Of a stretch of DNA of 64,000 bases, positions 1-9,244 are shown in pieces (position 1 is the first letter of the stretch; the number at the start of each line of letters is the position of its first letter). The DNA comes from JARRNE01 sp963824085 (GTDB lineage: Bacteria; Pseudomonadota; Gammaproteobacteria; Chromatiales; Chromatiaceae). The position numbers and the translations under genes were made by a program. A model generated the notes under the pieces. It was given only the letters and a program-made list of their open reading frames with translations, had not been told where the DNA came from and searched no databases. The stretch lies in assembly GCA_963824085.1 (NCBI GenBank), contig CAWGNT010000015.1, positions 124,001 to 188,000 of the forward strand. Reading direction: 5' to 3'.

Positions 1-935
1 GGCGGCGGCAGCTCGGCCCAAGCGCCCAGGTCGGTTGCCCTGGGTACGGGAGCTGATGCCTCGACCGCCTGCGCGTCCGCTCCCTTTGCGTCGGGCGCAT
101 CGCCCTCGGTACCTGCCCCGCCCGTCCGCGTGTCCTTCGCCAACGGGTTTGGAAAGACCGGATGGAGCGGCTGCCCCTCTGCGGCAAGAGCTGGCTCGAC
201 GGGCCCATCCAGCCGTGACTCGGCACCGCGGTGCGGCGTTTCGGTCGCGGCGGCCTTTTCACCCGGCTCGCCGACAGGAGCCCCGGTATACGGGGGCTCC
301 TCGAATCTGCCGGCGCCGTCACCCGGCTCGACCGTTCCACCGGGAGCTCGCCGATTCGCAAGGGACCGCTCTATGCTTGCTGCCGATTCAGTGATCCCCT
401 GGGAGATGAGGGGCGGCAGCTGGGTGCGGTTGGAGCGCTCGAGGGCGACCCAACCGCCGGAGGCGCTCGCGAGACCCAGCTCGGCCTCGTAGTCCGCTGC
501 ATCGTTGCGCAAAGAGAAGCGGGCTCCTGCGGAATAATGCGGGCCTGCGAGGTCGCACGGCACCGAAGTCACCAGCTCGGCGGAGCCGTCACCGCGGATT
601 CGTCGCAACCGCAGCTCCGCGTGTATCTCCTCGGCGTCCCGTGGAAACAGGTGGCGCGCGCGCTCAACGTCACGGGGATTCAGCTGCCACTGCGCCTGGA
701 GGTGCTCGGGGTCCACCTCGTAGAGGATCAGCGCACTCTGTTCGTATACGAGCGGGAACTGATCTGAAGTCTCTTCCGCGACGGCGCGCAACGCCGCGGT
801 GTCGGGATCCAGGAGCTCCGGCGCCTTGGCGTCTACGGCGTCCCCCTCACCTGGCGCCGGCTCGACACCCTTTCGGGTGTCACCTTCGGCAGCACCGTCT
901 CCTGCGGCCGGCGAGGAAAATGATTCAGTGCTCAT
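1..935 (-). CDS. DUF4912-family protein (3' end outside the window)
   Basis: A minus-strand frame stays open from an ATG at 935 to the left edge, so the C-terminus is missing. The N-terminus is Ala/Glu/Asp-rich and probably disordered. A folded segment follows at about residues 60-175, with a patch reading LILYEVDPEHLQAQW and a later pattern of Tyr-x-Ala-Glu-Leu-Gly then Leu-Glu-Arg-Ser-Asn. This resembles DUF4912, a domain of unknown biochemistry often found beside glycan genes. The rest is low-complexity Pro/Gly/Glu. In-frame ATGs at 962 and 968 are alternative starts, and none has a strong Shine-Dalgarno. It begins 53 nt after the GH57 stop (20 nt from the earliest ATG), so the two are probably co-transcribed. 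The family call is moderate; the open frame is clear. Confidence 0.62.
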   Translation of the reverse strand, partial: MSTESFSSPAAGDGAAEGDTRKGVEPAPGEGDAVDAKAPELLDPDTAALRAVAEETSDQFPLVYEQSALILYEVDPEHLQAQWQLNPRDVERARHLFPRDAEEIHAELRLRRIRGDGSAELVTSVPCDLAGPHYSAGARFSLRNDAADYEAELGLASASGGWVALERSNRTQLPPLISQGITESAASIERSLANRRAPGGTVEPGDGAGRFEEPPYTGAPVGEPGEKAAATETPHRGAESRLDGPVEPALAAEGQPLHPVFPNPLAKDTRTGGAGTEGDAPDAKGADAQAVEASAPVPRATDLGAWAELPP

Positions 936-988
936 GGATCTGCCCTGGGCAGCGAGCGGCATGCGCATGTTGTCGCCCAAGGTGAACG

Positions 989-2296
989 TCAGCCCTCGTC
1001 TGACGATGCTTCGAAATGGCGTTGCAAAGGCGGAGCTGCTTCCCGTCCCGCGCCGCCGTTTCCGCCGTCAAATGGCCCTGCGTCGGAGCTGGTCCGTGCC
1101 ACGGGCTGTCCTGCCCCGCCCTGAAGCCCCTGGCTCGCGCGATCGAGTGCCCGCGTGGCGAGCTCCGCGCGTTCGAAAAGGTGCGGGATCCAGCTGTCGC
1201 CCCAGAACAGGAAGCAGCTGGTTTCCGCCTCCAGGATGAGAGAGCGTGCCCGGTCCAGGGCCTCAACACCATCGGCGCCGAGCTCGCCTTGCTGCGGCTG
1301 CAGGCCCCAATAGCGCTGACTGAGATCGTGTAGGACCCGTACCGCATCCTTCTGGGTCTCGGATCCTGCCCATTGACTGAAGTCGACCCCAGAGGTGGAG
1401 CCCACATTCCAGGCCCCCGTCTGCACTTGCGCGCGGGCAGTCGCCGGATGGTCGCGCAAGTAGCTGGACAGACTCACAGGAATCGACCCGGCTTCGGCGC
1501 GCCGAACCTGCTCCATGTAGGGCGCAAAGAAGTGTCCGAAGAAGCCGGATGCCTCGTGCAGCTGCCGGAACCAGCCGCCATTTTCGCCGTCGGACCAAGT
1601 CGTGACGAGCCGCGGATCTCCGGGGCGGGGTGATGCCTGGGTTCGACTCCTGCTCTCATTGAAAAACCAGGCGGGATCAAGCCCGCTCTCTTGGGCATTG
1701 GAGATCACCCGATCGCGCGGCACCACGGTAATGCATACACCGTCGAGACAGGCCCGGTAGGGGCGGTAGATATCGCTCAGCCCATCCTCCGGGCGCACAT
1801 GCACGCCATCCACGACGACGTACTCGTAGCCCGCCTTAACCAAAGCGGGGATCATCTCCATCGAGAAGGCCATCTCCGGGGGCCAGAAGCCCCGCGGGGC
1901 GCGCCCGAACACCTCCTCCATGATGATCCGCCCCAGCGAAAGCTGCTCCGCCCAATCAGCCTTCGGGATGAGCGGGAATATTGGATGGTAGTGGCCCATC
2001 CCGATGAGCTCGATGTTGTCCGCCTGGCGATAGAGCTCAAGCATCTGAGGGATGTCCAGGATGCGCCTGTACCCGTCGACAATGCCGGGATCGAGGAACT
2101 GCTCCAGCAGAACGCCCGAAAAGCCCACGTGCAGGTGAGCGACATCTCGATACCGAAGCGCATAACGAACTGCACGCTCATAGCAGCGGACGATTTGCTC
2201 GGCCTCCCACGCGTTGGTTTCGAGCAGCAGCTTCAGATTGCCCGGGGGCTGGTGCATGTGCAGCCCCAGTGCGTGAAAGGAATGATCGAAGATCAT
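989..2296 (-). CDS. Glycoside hydrolase family 57 protein
   Basis: 435 aa. The family signatures appear in order: HMHQPP at residues 13-18, GHYHPIFPLI at 101-110, GFWPPEMAFS at 137-146 (Glu141 would be the nucleophile) and WSDGENGGW at 234-242 (Asp236 is the likely acid/base). GH57 enzymes act on alpha-glucans as amylases, 4-alpha-glucanotransferases or branching enzymes; which of these applies cannot be told here. There is no signal peptide, so it should be cytoplasmic, probably in glycogen metabolism. The last 50 residues are low-complexity. The ATG at 2296 follows a purine-rich GGGCGGA stretch. A DUF4912 gene follows directly and was probably acquired or kept with it. Confidence 0.88.
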   Translation of the reverse strand: MIFDHSFHALGLHMHQPPGNLKLLLETNAWEAEQIVRCYERAVRYALRYRDVAHLHVGFSGVLLEQFLDPGIVDGYRRILDIPQMLELYRQADNIELIGMGHYHPIFPLIPKADWAEQLSLGRIIMEEVFGRAPRGFWPPEMAFSMEMIPALVKAGYEYVVVDGVHVRPEDGLSDIYRPYRACLDGVCITVVPRDRVISNAQESGLDPAWFFNESRSRTQASPRPGDPRLVTTWSDGENGGWFRQLHEASGFFGHFFAPYMEQVRRAEAGSIPVSLSSYLRDHPATARAQVQTGAWNVGSTSGVDFSQWAGSETQKDAVRVLHDLSQRYWGLQPQQGELGADGVEALDRARSLILEAETSCFLFWGDSWIPHLFERAELATRALDRASQGLQGGAGQPVARTSSDAGPFDGGNGGAGREAAPPLQRHFEASSDEG

Positions 2297-2492
2297 GACG
2301 TCCGCCCTTGTCGCCTACGCGGTGCGCAGGAACGCCCAGCCGTGGATCGCAGCGGAGCAAAGAAGCTCCACCGAACATACTCCAGATGCACAACAGTAAA
2401 CAAAGGCCCCGCAGCGGTCAAAGCCGTGTACGCCGCAGCACGGCCTCTGCCCACCGGGCACGGATCTATTTCCCTCGCAGGGATTCCGGTCG

Positions 2493-3614
2493 TCAGGTCG
2501 AGCCGCTGCCTACGTACTCGACGACCTCGAGGTCGAATCCGGAGATCCCATGCATCGCCTTCGGTGCGCTCATGACACGCATCTTGCGGACGCCGAGATC
2601 TGCCAAAATCTGAGCCCCGATGCCGTAGGTGCGGAGCTCGCTGCGATCCTGACGGTGCGACGGAACGCGCTCCTCCAAATCACGCGGCTCGAAGTCCCGG
2701 AGGCGTGCGAGAAGGTCCTCCGTCCGGTCCCGGTTACGCAGGACGACGATCACACCCTCCCCCGCGGCAGCCACCTGCCGCATGGCGTCCCGCAGCGGCC
2801 AGCCACAGCCGCTGCGCTGCGTTCCGAACAGGTCGCAGAGACTGTTCTGGAGGTGCACACGCACGAGGGTCGGGTGCGCGGGGGAAATTTCGCCCACGGC
2901 GAGGGCGAGATGCAAATCGTTGTCGATGGTGTCGCGATAGGCGACGAGGCGAAAATTGCCGAGCTCCGTGGGCAGATCACACTCACACTCGCGCAGCACC
3001 GCCTTCTCATGACGCACCCGGTAGTGGATGAGATCGGCGATGGTCCCGATCTTGAGGCCGTGGACCTCGGCGAAGGCTTCCAAATCTGGGCGGCGGGCCA
3101 TGGTACCGTCTTCGTTGAGCACCTCCACGATGACGGCAGCGGGCTCGAATCCCGCCAGTCGTGCCAGATCGCAGCCCGCCTCTGTATGGCCCGCACGCAC
3201 CAGGACACCACCCGGCTGGGCCATGAGCGGAAAGACGTGGCCAGGCTGCACGAGGTGCCGCGGCTCAGCATCCGGAGCGACCGCCGCGCGGACCGTGGTC
3301 GCCCGGTCCGCCGCCGAGATGCCGGTGGTGACGCCGTGAGCGGCTTCGATGGAAACCGTGAAGGCGGTGGAGTGCGGGGCGGCGTTGTCGCTGACCATCA
3401 GCGGCAGCCGCAGGCGCAAGCAGCGCTCCTTGGTGAGCGTCAGACAAATCAGACCGCGCCCGTATTTCGCCATGAAGTTGATGGCATCTGGCGTCACCAT
3501 GTCCGCCGCAAGCAGCAGATCGCCCTCGTTTTCACGGTCCTCGTCGTCCATGATCACGACCATCTTGCCTCGGCGCAGATCCGCAATGATGTCTTCAGTC
3601 GTGTTGAACGCCAT
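2493..3614 (-). CDS. ribBA: RibBX-like 3,4-dihydroxy-2-butanone-4-phosphate synthase with degenerate GTP cyclohydrolase II domain
   Basis: 373 aa. Residues 1-200 are a complete DHBP synthase: the acidic loop DDEDRENEGD at 23-32 and a GHVFPLMAQPGGVLVRAGHTEA-type segment, cut from ribulose 5-phosphate chemistry in riboflavin synthesis. Residues 205-373 have the GTP cyclohydrolase II fold, but the zinc site normally read as ECLTGD...RCDCG has become NSLCDLFGTQRSGCG. The catalytic RQEGRG-like segment is also lost (VVLRNRDRTEDLL). This pattern matches the RibBX class described in proteobacteria, in which the second domain lacks cyclohydrolase activity. A separate RibA would then be needed and is not in this window. 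It is last in the ribD-ribE-ribBX run, and ribH and nusB, its usual followers, are absent. Confidence 0.9.
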   Translation of the reverse strand: MAFNTTEDIIADLRRGKMVVIMDDEDRENEGDLLLAADMVTPDAINFMAKYGRGLICLTLTKERCLRLRLPLMVSDNAAPHSTAFTVSIEAAHGVTTGISAADRATTVRAAVAPDAEPRHLVQPGHVFPLMAQPGGVLVRAGHTEAGCDLARLAGFEPAAVIVEVLNEDGTMARRPDLEAFAEVHGLKIGTIADLIHYRVRHEKAVLRECECDLPTELGNFRLVAYRDTIDNDLHLALAVGEISPAHPTLVRVHLQNSLCDLFGTQRSGCGWPLRDAMRQVAAAGEGVIVVLRNRDRTEDLLARLRDFEPRDLEERVPSHRQDRSELRTYGIGAQILADLGVRKMRVMSAPKAMHGISGFDLEVVEYVGSGST

Positions 3615-3759
3615 GTCCTACAGAGCGCTGGATAGAGTCAAGCGGAGTAGTGTAGCAAACGATCAAGCTGCAGATCCGTCTCAGTTACCGGGTCTCTGCG
3701 AGACCCCAGCGCGCAGCGCAAGGATGGTGCAGGCGCAGGAAATCGCTCGCGGAGACGGG

Positions 3760-4419
3760 CTATTTGATGAAGCCGTACTCCGCGAGGAGCGCAGTCGTGA
3801 TGCCGGATGTGTTGGGATCGGCGGCGCGATCACCGAGGACCAGGCGCTCCAGGTAGCGTGCCACCAAGTCCACCTCCAGATTCACATCGGTGCCGGGTCC
3901 GTAGCCGCCGATAATGGTCTCTTCGAGGGTGTGCGGGACGACGTTGAGCTCAAACTCCCGGCCAGCGACCTTGTTCACGGTGAGGCTGGTGCCATCCACA
4001 CAGATGGAGCCCTTGTGGGCGATGTAGCGCGCCAGCTCGGCGGGCGCCTCGATGAGCAGACGCACCGACCTGGCGTCGTCCTGCCGTGCGACTAATCTCC
4101 CCACACCATCGACATGACCGCTCACCAAATGGCCCCCGAGCGGTGTCGCCAAGGTCAGTGCCTTTTCGAGGTTCACGCGGCTTCCCGGTACGAGTCGTCC
4201 CAGGGTCGTGAGGGATAGGGTCTCCCGCGACACATCGGCGGCAAGCTCTGGGCCATTCAGGGCTACCGCAGTAAGACAGACCCCATTGACAGCAATGCTG
4301 TCGCCGAGGACAACCCCCGCCATGTCCAGCTTCCCGGTGCCGACGCTCAAACGAACGTCGCCCCCGCGCGACTCCAGCCTTCTGATCTCTCCGACTGCCT
4401 GAATGATGCCTGTGAACAT
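3760..4419 (-). CDS. ribE: Riboflavin synthase alpha subunit
   Basis: 219 aa, the normal length. It dismutates two 6,7-dimethyl-8-ribityllumazine molecules into riboflavin plus the pyrimidinedione. The protein starts with the family hallmark MFTGIIQ and contains two tandem lumazine-binding beta-barrels: SIAVNGVCLT in the first half and GSICVDGTSLTV in the second. Between them is GGHLVSGHVDGVG. It lies between ribD (38 nt upstream) and ribBX (145 nt downstream) on the same strand, which fits an operon. The symbol ribE follows E. coli-style usage; some annotations use ribC. Confidence 0.96.
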   Translation of the reverse strand: MFTGIIQAVGEIRRLESRGGDVRLSVGTGKLDMAGVVLGDSIAVNGVCLTAVALNGPELAADVSRETLSLTTLGRLVPGSRVNLEKALTLATPLGGHLVSGHVDGVGRLVARQDDARSVRLLIEAPAELARYIAHKGSICVDGTSLTVNKVAGREFELNVVPHTLEETIIGGYGPGTDVNLEVDLVARYLERLVLGDRAADPNTSGITTALLAEYGFIK

Positions 4420-4457
4420 GAAGGGTTACCTCTCCAATTCGATCGGCGTCTACTCAC

Positions 4458-5585
4458 TCACCGACTCACCGACGGCCGCGTGCCGATCCGAAGATCCGGT
4501 CCCACCATGCGCACCTCCTCGATCTCCAGACCTATACGGTCCTGCATTCGCACCAGTCCCGGGAGGTGGAACATGCCGCGCGCGCCGTCCCCCATCAGGT
4601 GGGGCGCCAGATAGAGGATGATCTCATCGGCAAGGCCCGCCCGCAGGACGGCGCCGGATAGCTCGGGCCCAGCCTCCACGAGCACCTCATTGATCTCTTC
4701 CCGGGCCAGGTAACGAAACAGCGACTCCAAGTCGACCCGGCCATCGCTCTCGGCGCCCGCGTAGACGTCGGCACCCGCCGCCTCGAGGTGTGCTTGGTAT
4801 GCGGGGTCCGGGTCGATGCAGGCGATCAGGGTACGGCCCGGCAGCTGGAGCATACGGGCCGCCAAAGGGAAGCGCAGCCGGCTGTCCGTCACCACTCGCA
4901 ACGGTTGCCGGACCGGGTCGACCGCGCTCATCCCCGGCAGATCTCCGGGCTGCAGGCGTACGGTCAGCTCCGGGTCGTCGGCGAGGACGGTGCCGATCCC
5001 AGTAACAATGGCAGAGCCCCGCGCGCGCAGGCGCTGCACATCCCTGCGTGCGGCCTCAGAGGTGATCCATTTGCTTTCGCCGTTTGCCATCGCCGTGCGC
5101 CCATCCAAGCTCGCCGCCAGCTTGCAGCGCACGTACGGCAGACCCTCCGACATGCGCTTGACAAAGCCTGGGTTCAACGCCCGCGCCTGGTCCTCCAGGA
5201 CACCCACCTCGACCGCAACGCCGCGAGCCCGCATGGCCTCCAATCCCTTACCGCCCACTAGCGGATTGGGATCGCGCATCGCCGCCACCACCCTCGCGAC
5301 GCCGGCCTCCAGCAGACCGTCGGTGCAGGGCGGTGTCTTGCCCTGGTGGCAGCAAGGCTCCAGCGTGATATAGGCGGTCGCACCTCGTGCCCGTTTCCCT
5401 GCAGCGGCCAAGGCGACGCGCTCCGCGTGGGGCCCACCGGCAAACCGATGCCAGCCTTCAGCTACGATCTCGCCGTCGCGCACCAGGACGCAGCCGACAC
5501 GCGGGTTGGGGTCGGTGGTGCAGAGGCCCCGTTCGGCGAGACGCAGCGCCCGTGCCATGTGCGTGTGATCGCTTGCCTCCGTCAC
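4458..5585 (-). CDS. ribD: Bifunctional diaminohydroxyphosphoribosylaminopyrimidine deaminase / 5-amino-6-(5-phosphoribosylamino)uracil reductase
   Basis: 375 aa. The N-terminal deaminase has the zinc site intact: His53-Ala-Glu55 plus Cys78 and Cys87 in the PCCHQGKTPPC motif. The C-terminal reductase begins near residue 150 (VRCKLAASLDGRTA) and carries a nucleotide-binding region (SAIVTGIGTVLADDPELTVR). Both central steps of riboflavin synthesis are therefore covered. The start codon is GTG at 5585, and it overlaps the nrdR stop in a GTGA tetranucleotide, so the two genes are very probably translationally coupled. The nrdR-ribD-ribE order is common in gammaproteobacteria. Confidence 0.97.
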   Translation of the reverse strand: MTEASDHTHMARALRLAERGLCTTDPNPRVGCVLVRDGEIVAEGWHRFAGGPHAERVALAAAGKRARGATAYITLEPCCHQGKTPPCTDGLLEAGVARVVAAMRDPNPLVGGKGLEAMRARGVAVEVGVLEDQARALNPGFVKRMSEGLPYVRCKLAASLDGRTAMANGESKWITSEAARRDVQRLRARGSAIVTGIGTVLADDPELTVRLQPGDLPGMSAVDPVRQPLRVVTDSRLRFPLAARMLQLPGRTLIACIDPDPAYQAHLEAAGADVYAGAESDGRVDLESLFRYLAREEINEVLVEAGPELSGAVLRAGLADEIILYLAPHLMGDGARGMFHLPGLVRMQDRIGLEIEEVRMVGPDLRIGTRPSVSR

Positions 5586-6094
5586 GGCTTCTTCTCCAGC
5601 TCGGCCAGCAGGTCCAGCTGTTGACGCCTGGCCTCCGGGCTGGGCTGGCGCTCCAGCCGCTCGATCTCTTCGCGAAAGGCGTTGACGTCCTCGAACTTGC
5701 GGTAGACGGAGGCGAACCGCACGTATGCGACCTGGTCCAGCCCGCGGAGCTCCTCCATCACAAGCTCGCCGATGCGCCGTGACGAGATCTCCCCTTCTCC
5801 GCTCGATACGAGGCGGCGGTTGATGCGGGCCAGTGCCGCATCGACCTCCGCCGTACTCACCGGGCGCTTCTCTAGGGCACGCATCATGCCCGATTGCAGC
5901 TTGCGCGTATCGAAGGGGACTCGGGTACCGTCCCGTTTGATGACGCGCGGCAGATTCAGTTCTGCTGTTTCATAGGTGGTGAAGCGCTCGGCGCAAGCTT
6001 CGCACTTGCGCCGGCGGCGCACCTGATCCCCGTCGCCCGAGAGGCGGGAGTCGATTACCTTGGTGTCCTGAGCACCGCAGAAGGGGCAGCGCAT
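5582..6094 (-). CDS. nrdR: Transcriptional repressor NrdR
   Basis: 170 aa. An N-terminal zinc ribbon uses Cys3, Cys6, Cys31 and Cys34. An ATP-cone domain follows from about residue 49 (PRVIKRDGTRVPFD). NrdR senses ATP/dATP and represses ribonucleotide reductase operons through paired NrdR boxes. The family is usually 150-160 aa, so the C-terminus is slightly extended. It lies between glyA (157 nt upstream) and ribD (4-nt overlap). No ribonucleotide reductase gene is present here, so its targets are elsewhere. Confidence 0.97.
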   Translation of the reverse strand: MRCPFCGAQDTKVIDSRLSGDGDQVRRRRKCEACAERFTTYETAELNLPRVIKRDGTRVPFDTRKLQSGMMRALEKRPVSTAEVDAALARINRRLVSSGEGEISSRRIGELVMEELRGLDQVAYVRFASVYRKFEDVNAFREEIERLERQPSPEARRQQLDLLAELEKKP

Positions 6095-6250
6095 AGATCG
6101 ATGCGAGGTCGGTTCGATGGCCCGCGCGGGACCGGCTGTTAGGCTGCGCGTACGACCGGCAGATAGCCGGTTCTCAATTGGTTGCTCCGTCCGCCGGAGT
6201 TGGGCTGCGCCGGCAGAGCGGCGCGCCCGACTTCGCCCGGGGAATCCCGC

Positions 6251-7507
6251 TCACCGCTCGTAAACGGGAAAGCGTGCACATAGCCCCAGGACTCGGGCCT
6301 TTACCGACGCGATCACCGCTGGGTCGCCCCGACTGTCAATGACATCACACATCCAGCCCGCGAGATCCCGCGCCTCCTCTGCAGCGAACCCTCGGGTCGT
6401 GACAGCCGGGGTGCCGACCCGGATACCGCTGGTGACGAAGGGAGACTGGGGGTCGTTCGGCACCGCATTCTTGTTGACAGTGATGTTTGCCTCGCCGAGC
6501 CACGCATCCACGTCCTTGCCGGTCAGGCCCTGTTCGATGAAGCTGACAAGGAACAGGTGATCATTGGTGCCTTTGGAGACGACATCATAGCCGCGGGACA
6601 TGAAGACCTCCGCCATGATCTGGGCGTTCAGCAATACCTTCGTCTGATACTCCGTGAAGGCCGGCTCCATGGCCTCCTTGAAGGCGACAGCCTTTGCGGC
6701 GATCACATGCATCAGGGGTCCGCCCTGCGTGCCAGGGAAGACGAGGGAATTGAGCCGCTTTTCGACGTCCGGGTTTGCCTTGGCGAGGATGAGTCCCCCG
6801 CGAGGACCCCGCAGGGTCTTGTGGGTCGTGGTGGTGGTGACATCCGCGATCTGCACCGGACTCGGATAGAGGCCCGCGGCGACCAGGCCCGCCACATGGG
6901 CCATGTCGACGAACAGGTAGGCCCCCACTTCGTCGGAGATGGCGCGAAAGCGGGCCCAATCCACAACCCGCGAGTAAGCGGAAAAGCCTGCCACGACCAT
7001 GCGCGGTCTGTGCTCTCGCGCGAGGCGCTCCACTTGCTCGTAGTCGATCTCGCCGCTCGCCGGATCGAGCCCGTACTGCACCGCGTTGTAAAGCTTGCCG
7101 GAGAAGTTGGGCTTGGCCCCATGGGTGAGGTGGCCGCCATGCGCAAGGCTCATGCCGAGGATGGTGTCTCCGGGCTGGCACAGGGCCATGTAGACGGCCG
7201 CGTTGGCCTGCGAGCCGGAGTGCGGCTGGACATTGACAAAATCGGCTCCGAATAGGGCCTTGGCGCGCTCGATGGCGAGCCGCTCGGCGACGTCCACGTA
7301 TTCGCAGCCGCCGTAATAGCGTTTGCCGGGATAGCCCTCCGCGTACTTGTTCGTCAGCACCGACCCTTGGGCCGCCATCACGCGGGGGCTCGCGTAATTC
7401 TCGGAGGCGATGAGCTCGACATGCTCTTCCTGGCGGCGCTCCTCATCCTGGATCGCCTGCCACAGCTCGTCGTCGTACCCGGCAATCTGCATGCTCTTCT
7501 GAAACAT
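6251..7507 (-). CDS. glyA: Serine hydroxymethyltransferase
   Basis: 418 aa, full length. It converts serine and tetrahydrofolate to glycine and 5,10-methylene-THF, with PLP as cofactor. The PLP lysine is Lys230 in TTTTTHKTLRGPRGG. Other landmarks are ELIASENYAS near residue 31, YAEGYPGKRYYGG near 55 and the substrate loop LAHGGHLTHG near 121. It heads the glyA-nrdR-ribD cluster. It is preceded by a 121-nt spacer after dapB, in which no convincing riboswitch was seen. Confidence 0.98.
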   Translation of the reverse strand: MFQKSMQIAGYDDELWQAIQDEERRQEEHVELIASENYASPRVMAAQGSVLTNKYAEGYPGKRYYGGCEYVDVAERLAIERAKALFGADFVNVQPHSGSQANAAVYMALCQPGDTILGMSLAHGGHLTHGAKPNFSGKLYNAVQYGLDPASGEIDYEQVERLAREHRPRMVVAGFSAYSRVVDWARFRAISDEVGAYLFVDMAHVAGLVAAGLYPSPVQIADVTTTTTHKTLRGPRGGLILAKANPDVEKRLNSLVFPGTQGGPLMHVIAAKAVAFKEAMEPAFTEYQTKVLLNAQIMAEVFMSRGYDVVSKGTNDHLFLVSFIEQGLTGKDVDAWLGEANITVNKNAVPNDPQSPFVTSGIRVGTPAVTTRGFAAEEARDLAGWMCDVIDSRGDPAVIASVKARVLGLCARFPVYER

Positions 7508-7628
7508 CGGCTCTGTCTCCGCAAAAAACGCTTAAGTTTACCGCGTTCTCGCACATCGGAGGGCGCCGACCCGAAATGGCCATCCCCCCACGCCGGAGCC
7601 GGTGGCGTCGATCGGTTCTCGCAAGCGA

Positions 7629-8447
7629 CTATCGCACCTCCCGCAGGCCCAGCACGTCCTGCATGTCGTACACGCCGTTCCCCCTGCGGACCACCCAGCC
7701 CGCCGCTCGGGCCGCACCGCGGGCGAAGGTCATGCGGCTGGATGCCTTGTGTGCGATCTCGACGCGCTCCCCCTCCGCGGCGAACCAGACCGTATGCTCC
7801 CCGACGACATCACCGGCGCGTATCGTCTCGAAGCCGATCGTGTGTCGGTCTCTTGGGCCGGTGCGTCCCTCCCGGCCGTAAACCGCCACCTGGTCCAGAT
7901 CACGCCCCAAGGCCGCCGCGATCACCTCTCCCATGCGAAGCGCGGTACCCGACGGAGCATCCACCTTGTGCCGGTGATGGGCCTCGATGACCTCGACGTC
8001 CACCTCATCCCCGAGCACCCGGGCGGCGATATCGAGCAGCTTGAAGCAGAGGTTCACACCTACGCTCATGTTCGGGGCGAACACGATCGCGATGTCCTCG
8101 CCAGCCGCCTTGATCGCCGCGCGCTGATCCACATCCAGACCAGTGGTACCGATCACCATCCCCCGCCCGGCCTCGCGGCACAGCAGCAGATGCCGCATGG
8201 TCGCAGCCGGGGCCGTAAAGTCGATCAGAACGTCAATAGCACCCACCAGCGGCTCCAGATCAGGACGCACCTCAACCCCGAGGCACCCCACCCCCGCAAG
8301 CTCACCCGCGTCCGACCCGAGGAGGCTGCTGCCAGGCTGCTCGCTGGCCGCGCCGATCGCGAGACCCTTCGTCTCGGTGACGGCCTGTATCAACGTCCGC
8401 CCCATGCGCCCGGCCGCGCCGGCCACACCAACTCGTATCTCACTCAT
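7629..8447 (-). CDS. dapB: 4-hydroxy-tetrahydrodipicolinate reductase
   Basis: 272 aa from the ATG at 8447, which follows GAGTAAG at a sensible spacing; an in-frame start 30 nt upstream has no ribosome site. The NAD(P)-binding motif GAAGRMG is at residues 10-16. GTTGLD is in the middle, and the substrate/catalytic motif HHRHKVDAPSGTA contains the conserved His pair and Lys. It acts in lysine and meso-diaminopimelate synthesis. DapB is often next to dnaJ or carA, but here its upstream neighbour is 800 nt of unexplained DNA. Confidence 0.97.
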   Translation of the reverse strand: MSEIRVGVAGAAGRMGRTLIQAVTETKGLAIGAASEQPGSSLLGSDAGELAGVGCLGVEVRPDLEPLVGAIDVLIDFTAPAATMRHLLLCREAGRGMVIGTTGLDVDQRAAIKAAGEDIAIVFAPNMSVGVNLCFKLLDIAARVLGDEVDVEVIEAHHRHKVDAPSGTALRMGEVIAAALGRDLDQVAVYGREGRTGPRDRHTIGFETIRAGDVVGEHTVWFAAEGERVEIAHKASSRMTFARGAARAAGWVVRRGNGVYDMQDVLGLREVR

Positions 8448-9244
8448 TTTGCTTACTCGAACGTTGGACCATGCCAAAAACTCTCTGCTTCGCCACCATC
8501 GCGGTTGTCACCGGCCACACAGAGGACCAGCCAGATAGATGCGCGCTCGTCTGGCTCGGAAACGCCCCAGGTGGAGTAGACGCAGCCTTCATTGCCTGCG
8601 GACTGCGTGCCGGTAGGCCAGGCATCGCCCGCCCCTCCGCGAGCGAGTTTGCCAACAAAGCACCCTTCATACCACCTGAACAAACCAATGCCCAGCATCT
8701 TCGACCCCACGGCCCACACCGCTTGCGGACATGGCGGTGACGTACAAGAGGCGGATTTGCGACGGAGGTGGTCGGGCTGGCGGAAAGCCGCTCCCATCTG
8801 CGCGGCACGTCGGAACCTGCCTGCGCTTCTGCTTACGAGCCACAGCTGTCGCTCGCTGCGAACCTCTTGGGTGACCGCATAGGACGCATTGCAGCCTCTC
8901 GCAGCCCACCCTCTGAGCGACTGTGATCGGCCATCTGCGGTCACTGATGGATGCCCCTTAGGCGACCGCAGTGGTATCCAAAGCCGACGGTGGAGCTCCC
9001 AAACGCGTGGGATGCGGTGAGTACCCGAACCGCATCAATCGCGAACGATGCATTTCTTCGTTACCGCATCCTACGCGCTGTTGACCCCATCGGTGCCTTG
9101 GTCGATCATCGGGTGCGACGGCCGACCGCGCTCAGGGTTGAGAGGCACAAGTCAAGACCCCATAATGCATTTCCGACGACTGCGTCCGCCAGATCCGCCA
9201 GCGCAAGGATCAAAGAGATATTCGCGCTAGCGCGGACGTCCGTC
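8448..9244 (-). other. Intergenic stretch without a recognisable gene
   Basis: About 800 nt between dapB and the RES toxin gene. Long frames are open on both strands (for example 8453-8944 minus, 163 codons), but they are rich in Ser, Arg, Trp and Cys. None has a ribosome site or a family motif that I recognise. It could be eroded mobile or gene DNA, or a high-GC artefact. No hairpin with a U-run was seen. Confidence 0.4.

Noticed and set aside
3615..3759. Possible FMN riboswitch before ribBX
   Set aside because: The 145-nt spacer does not show the conserved RFN-type blocks, and ribBX is inside the operon.
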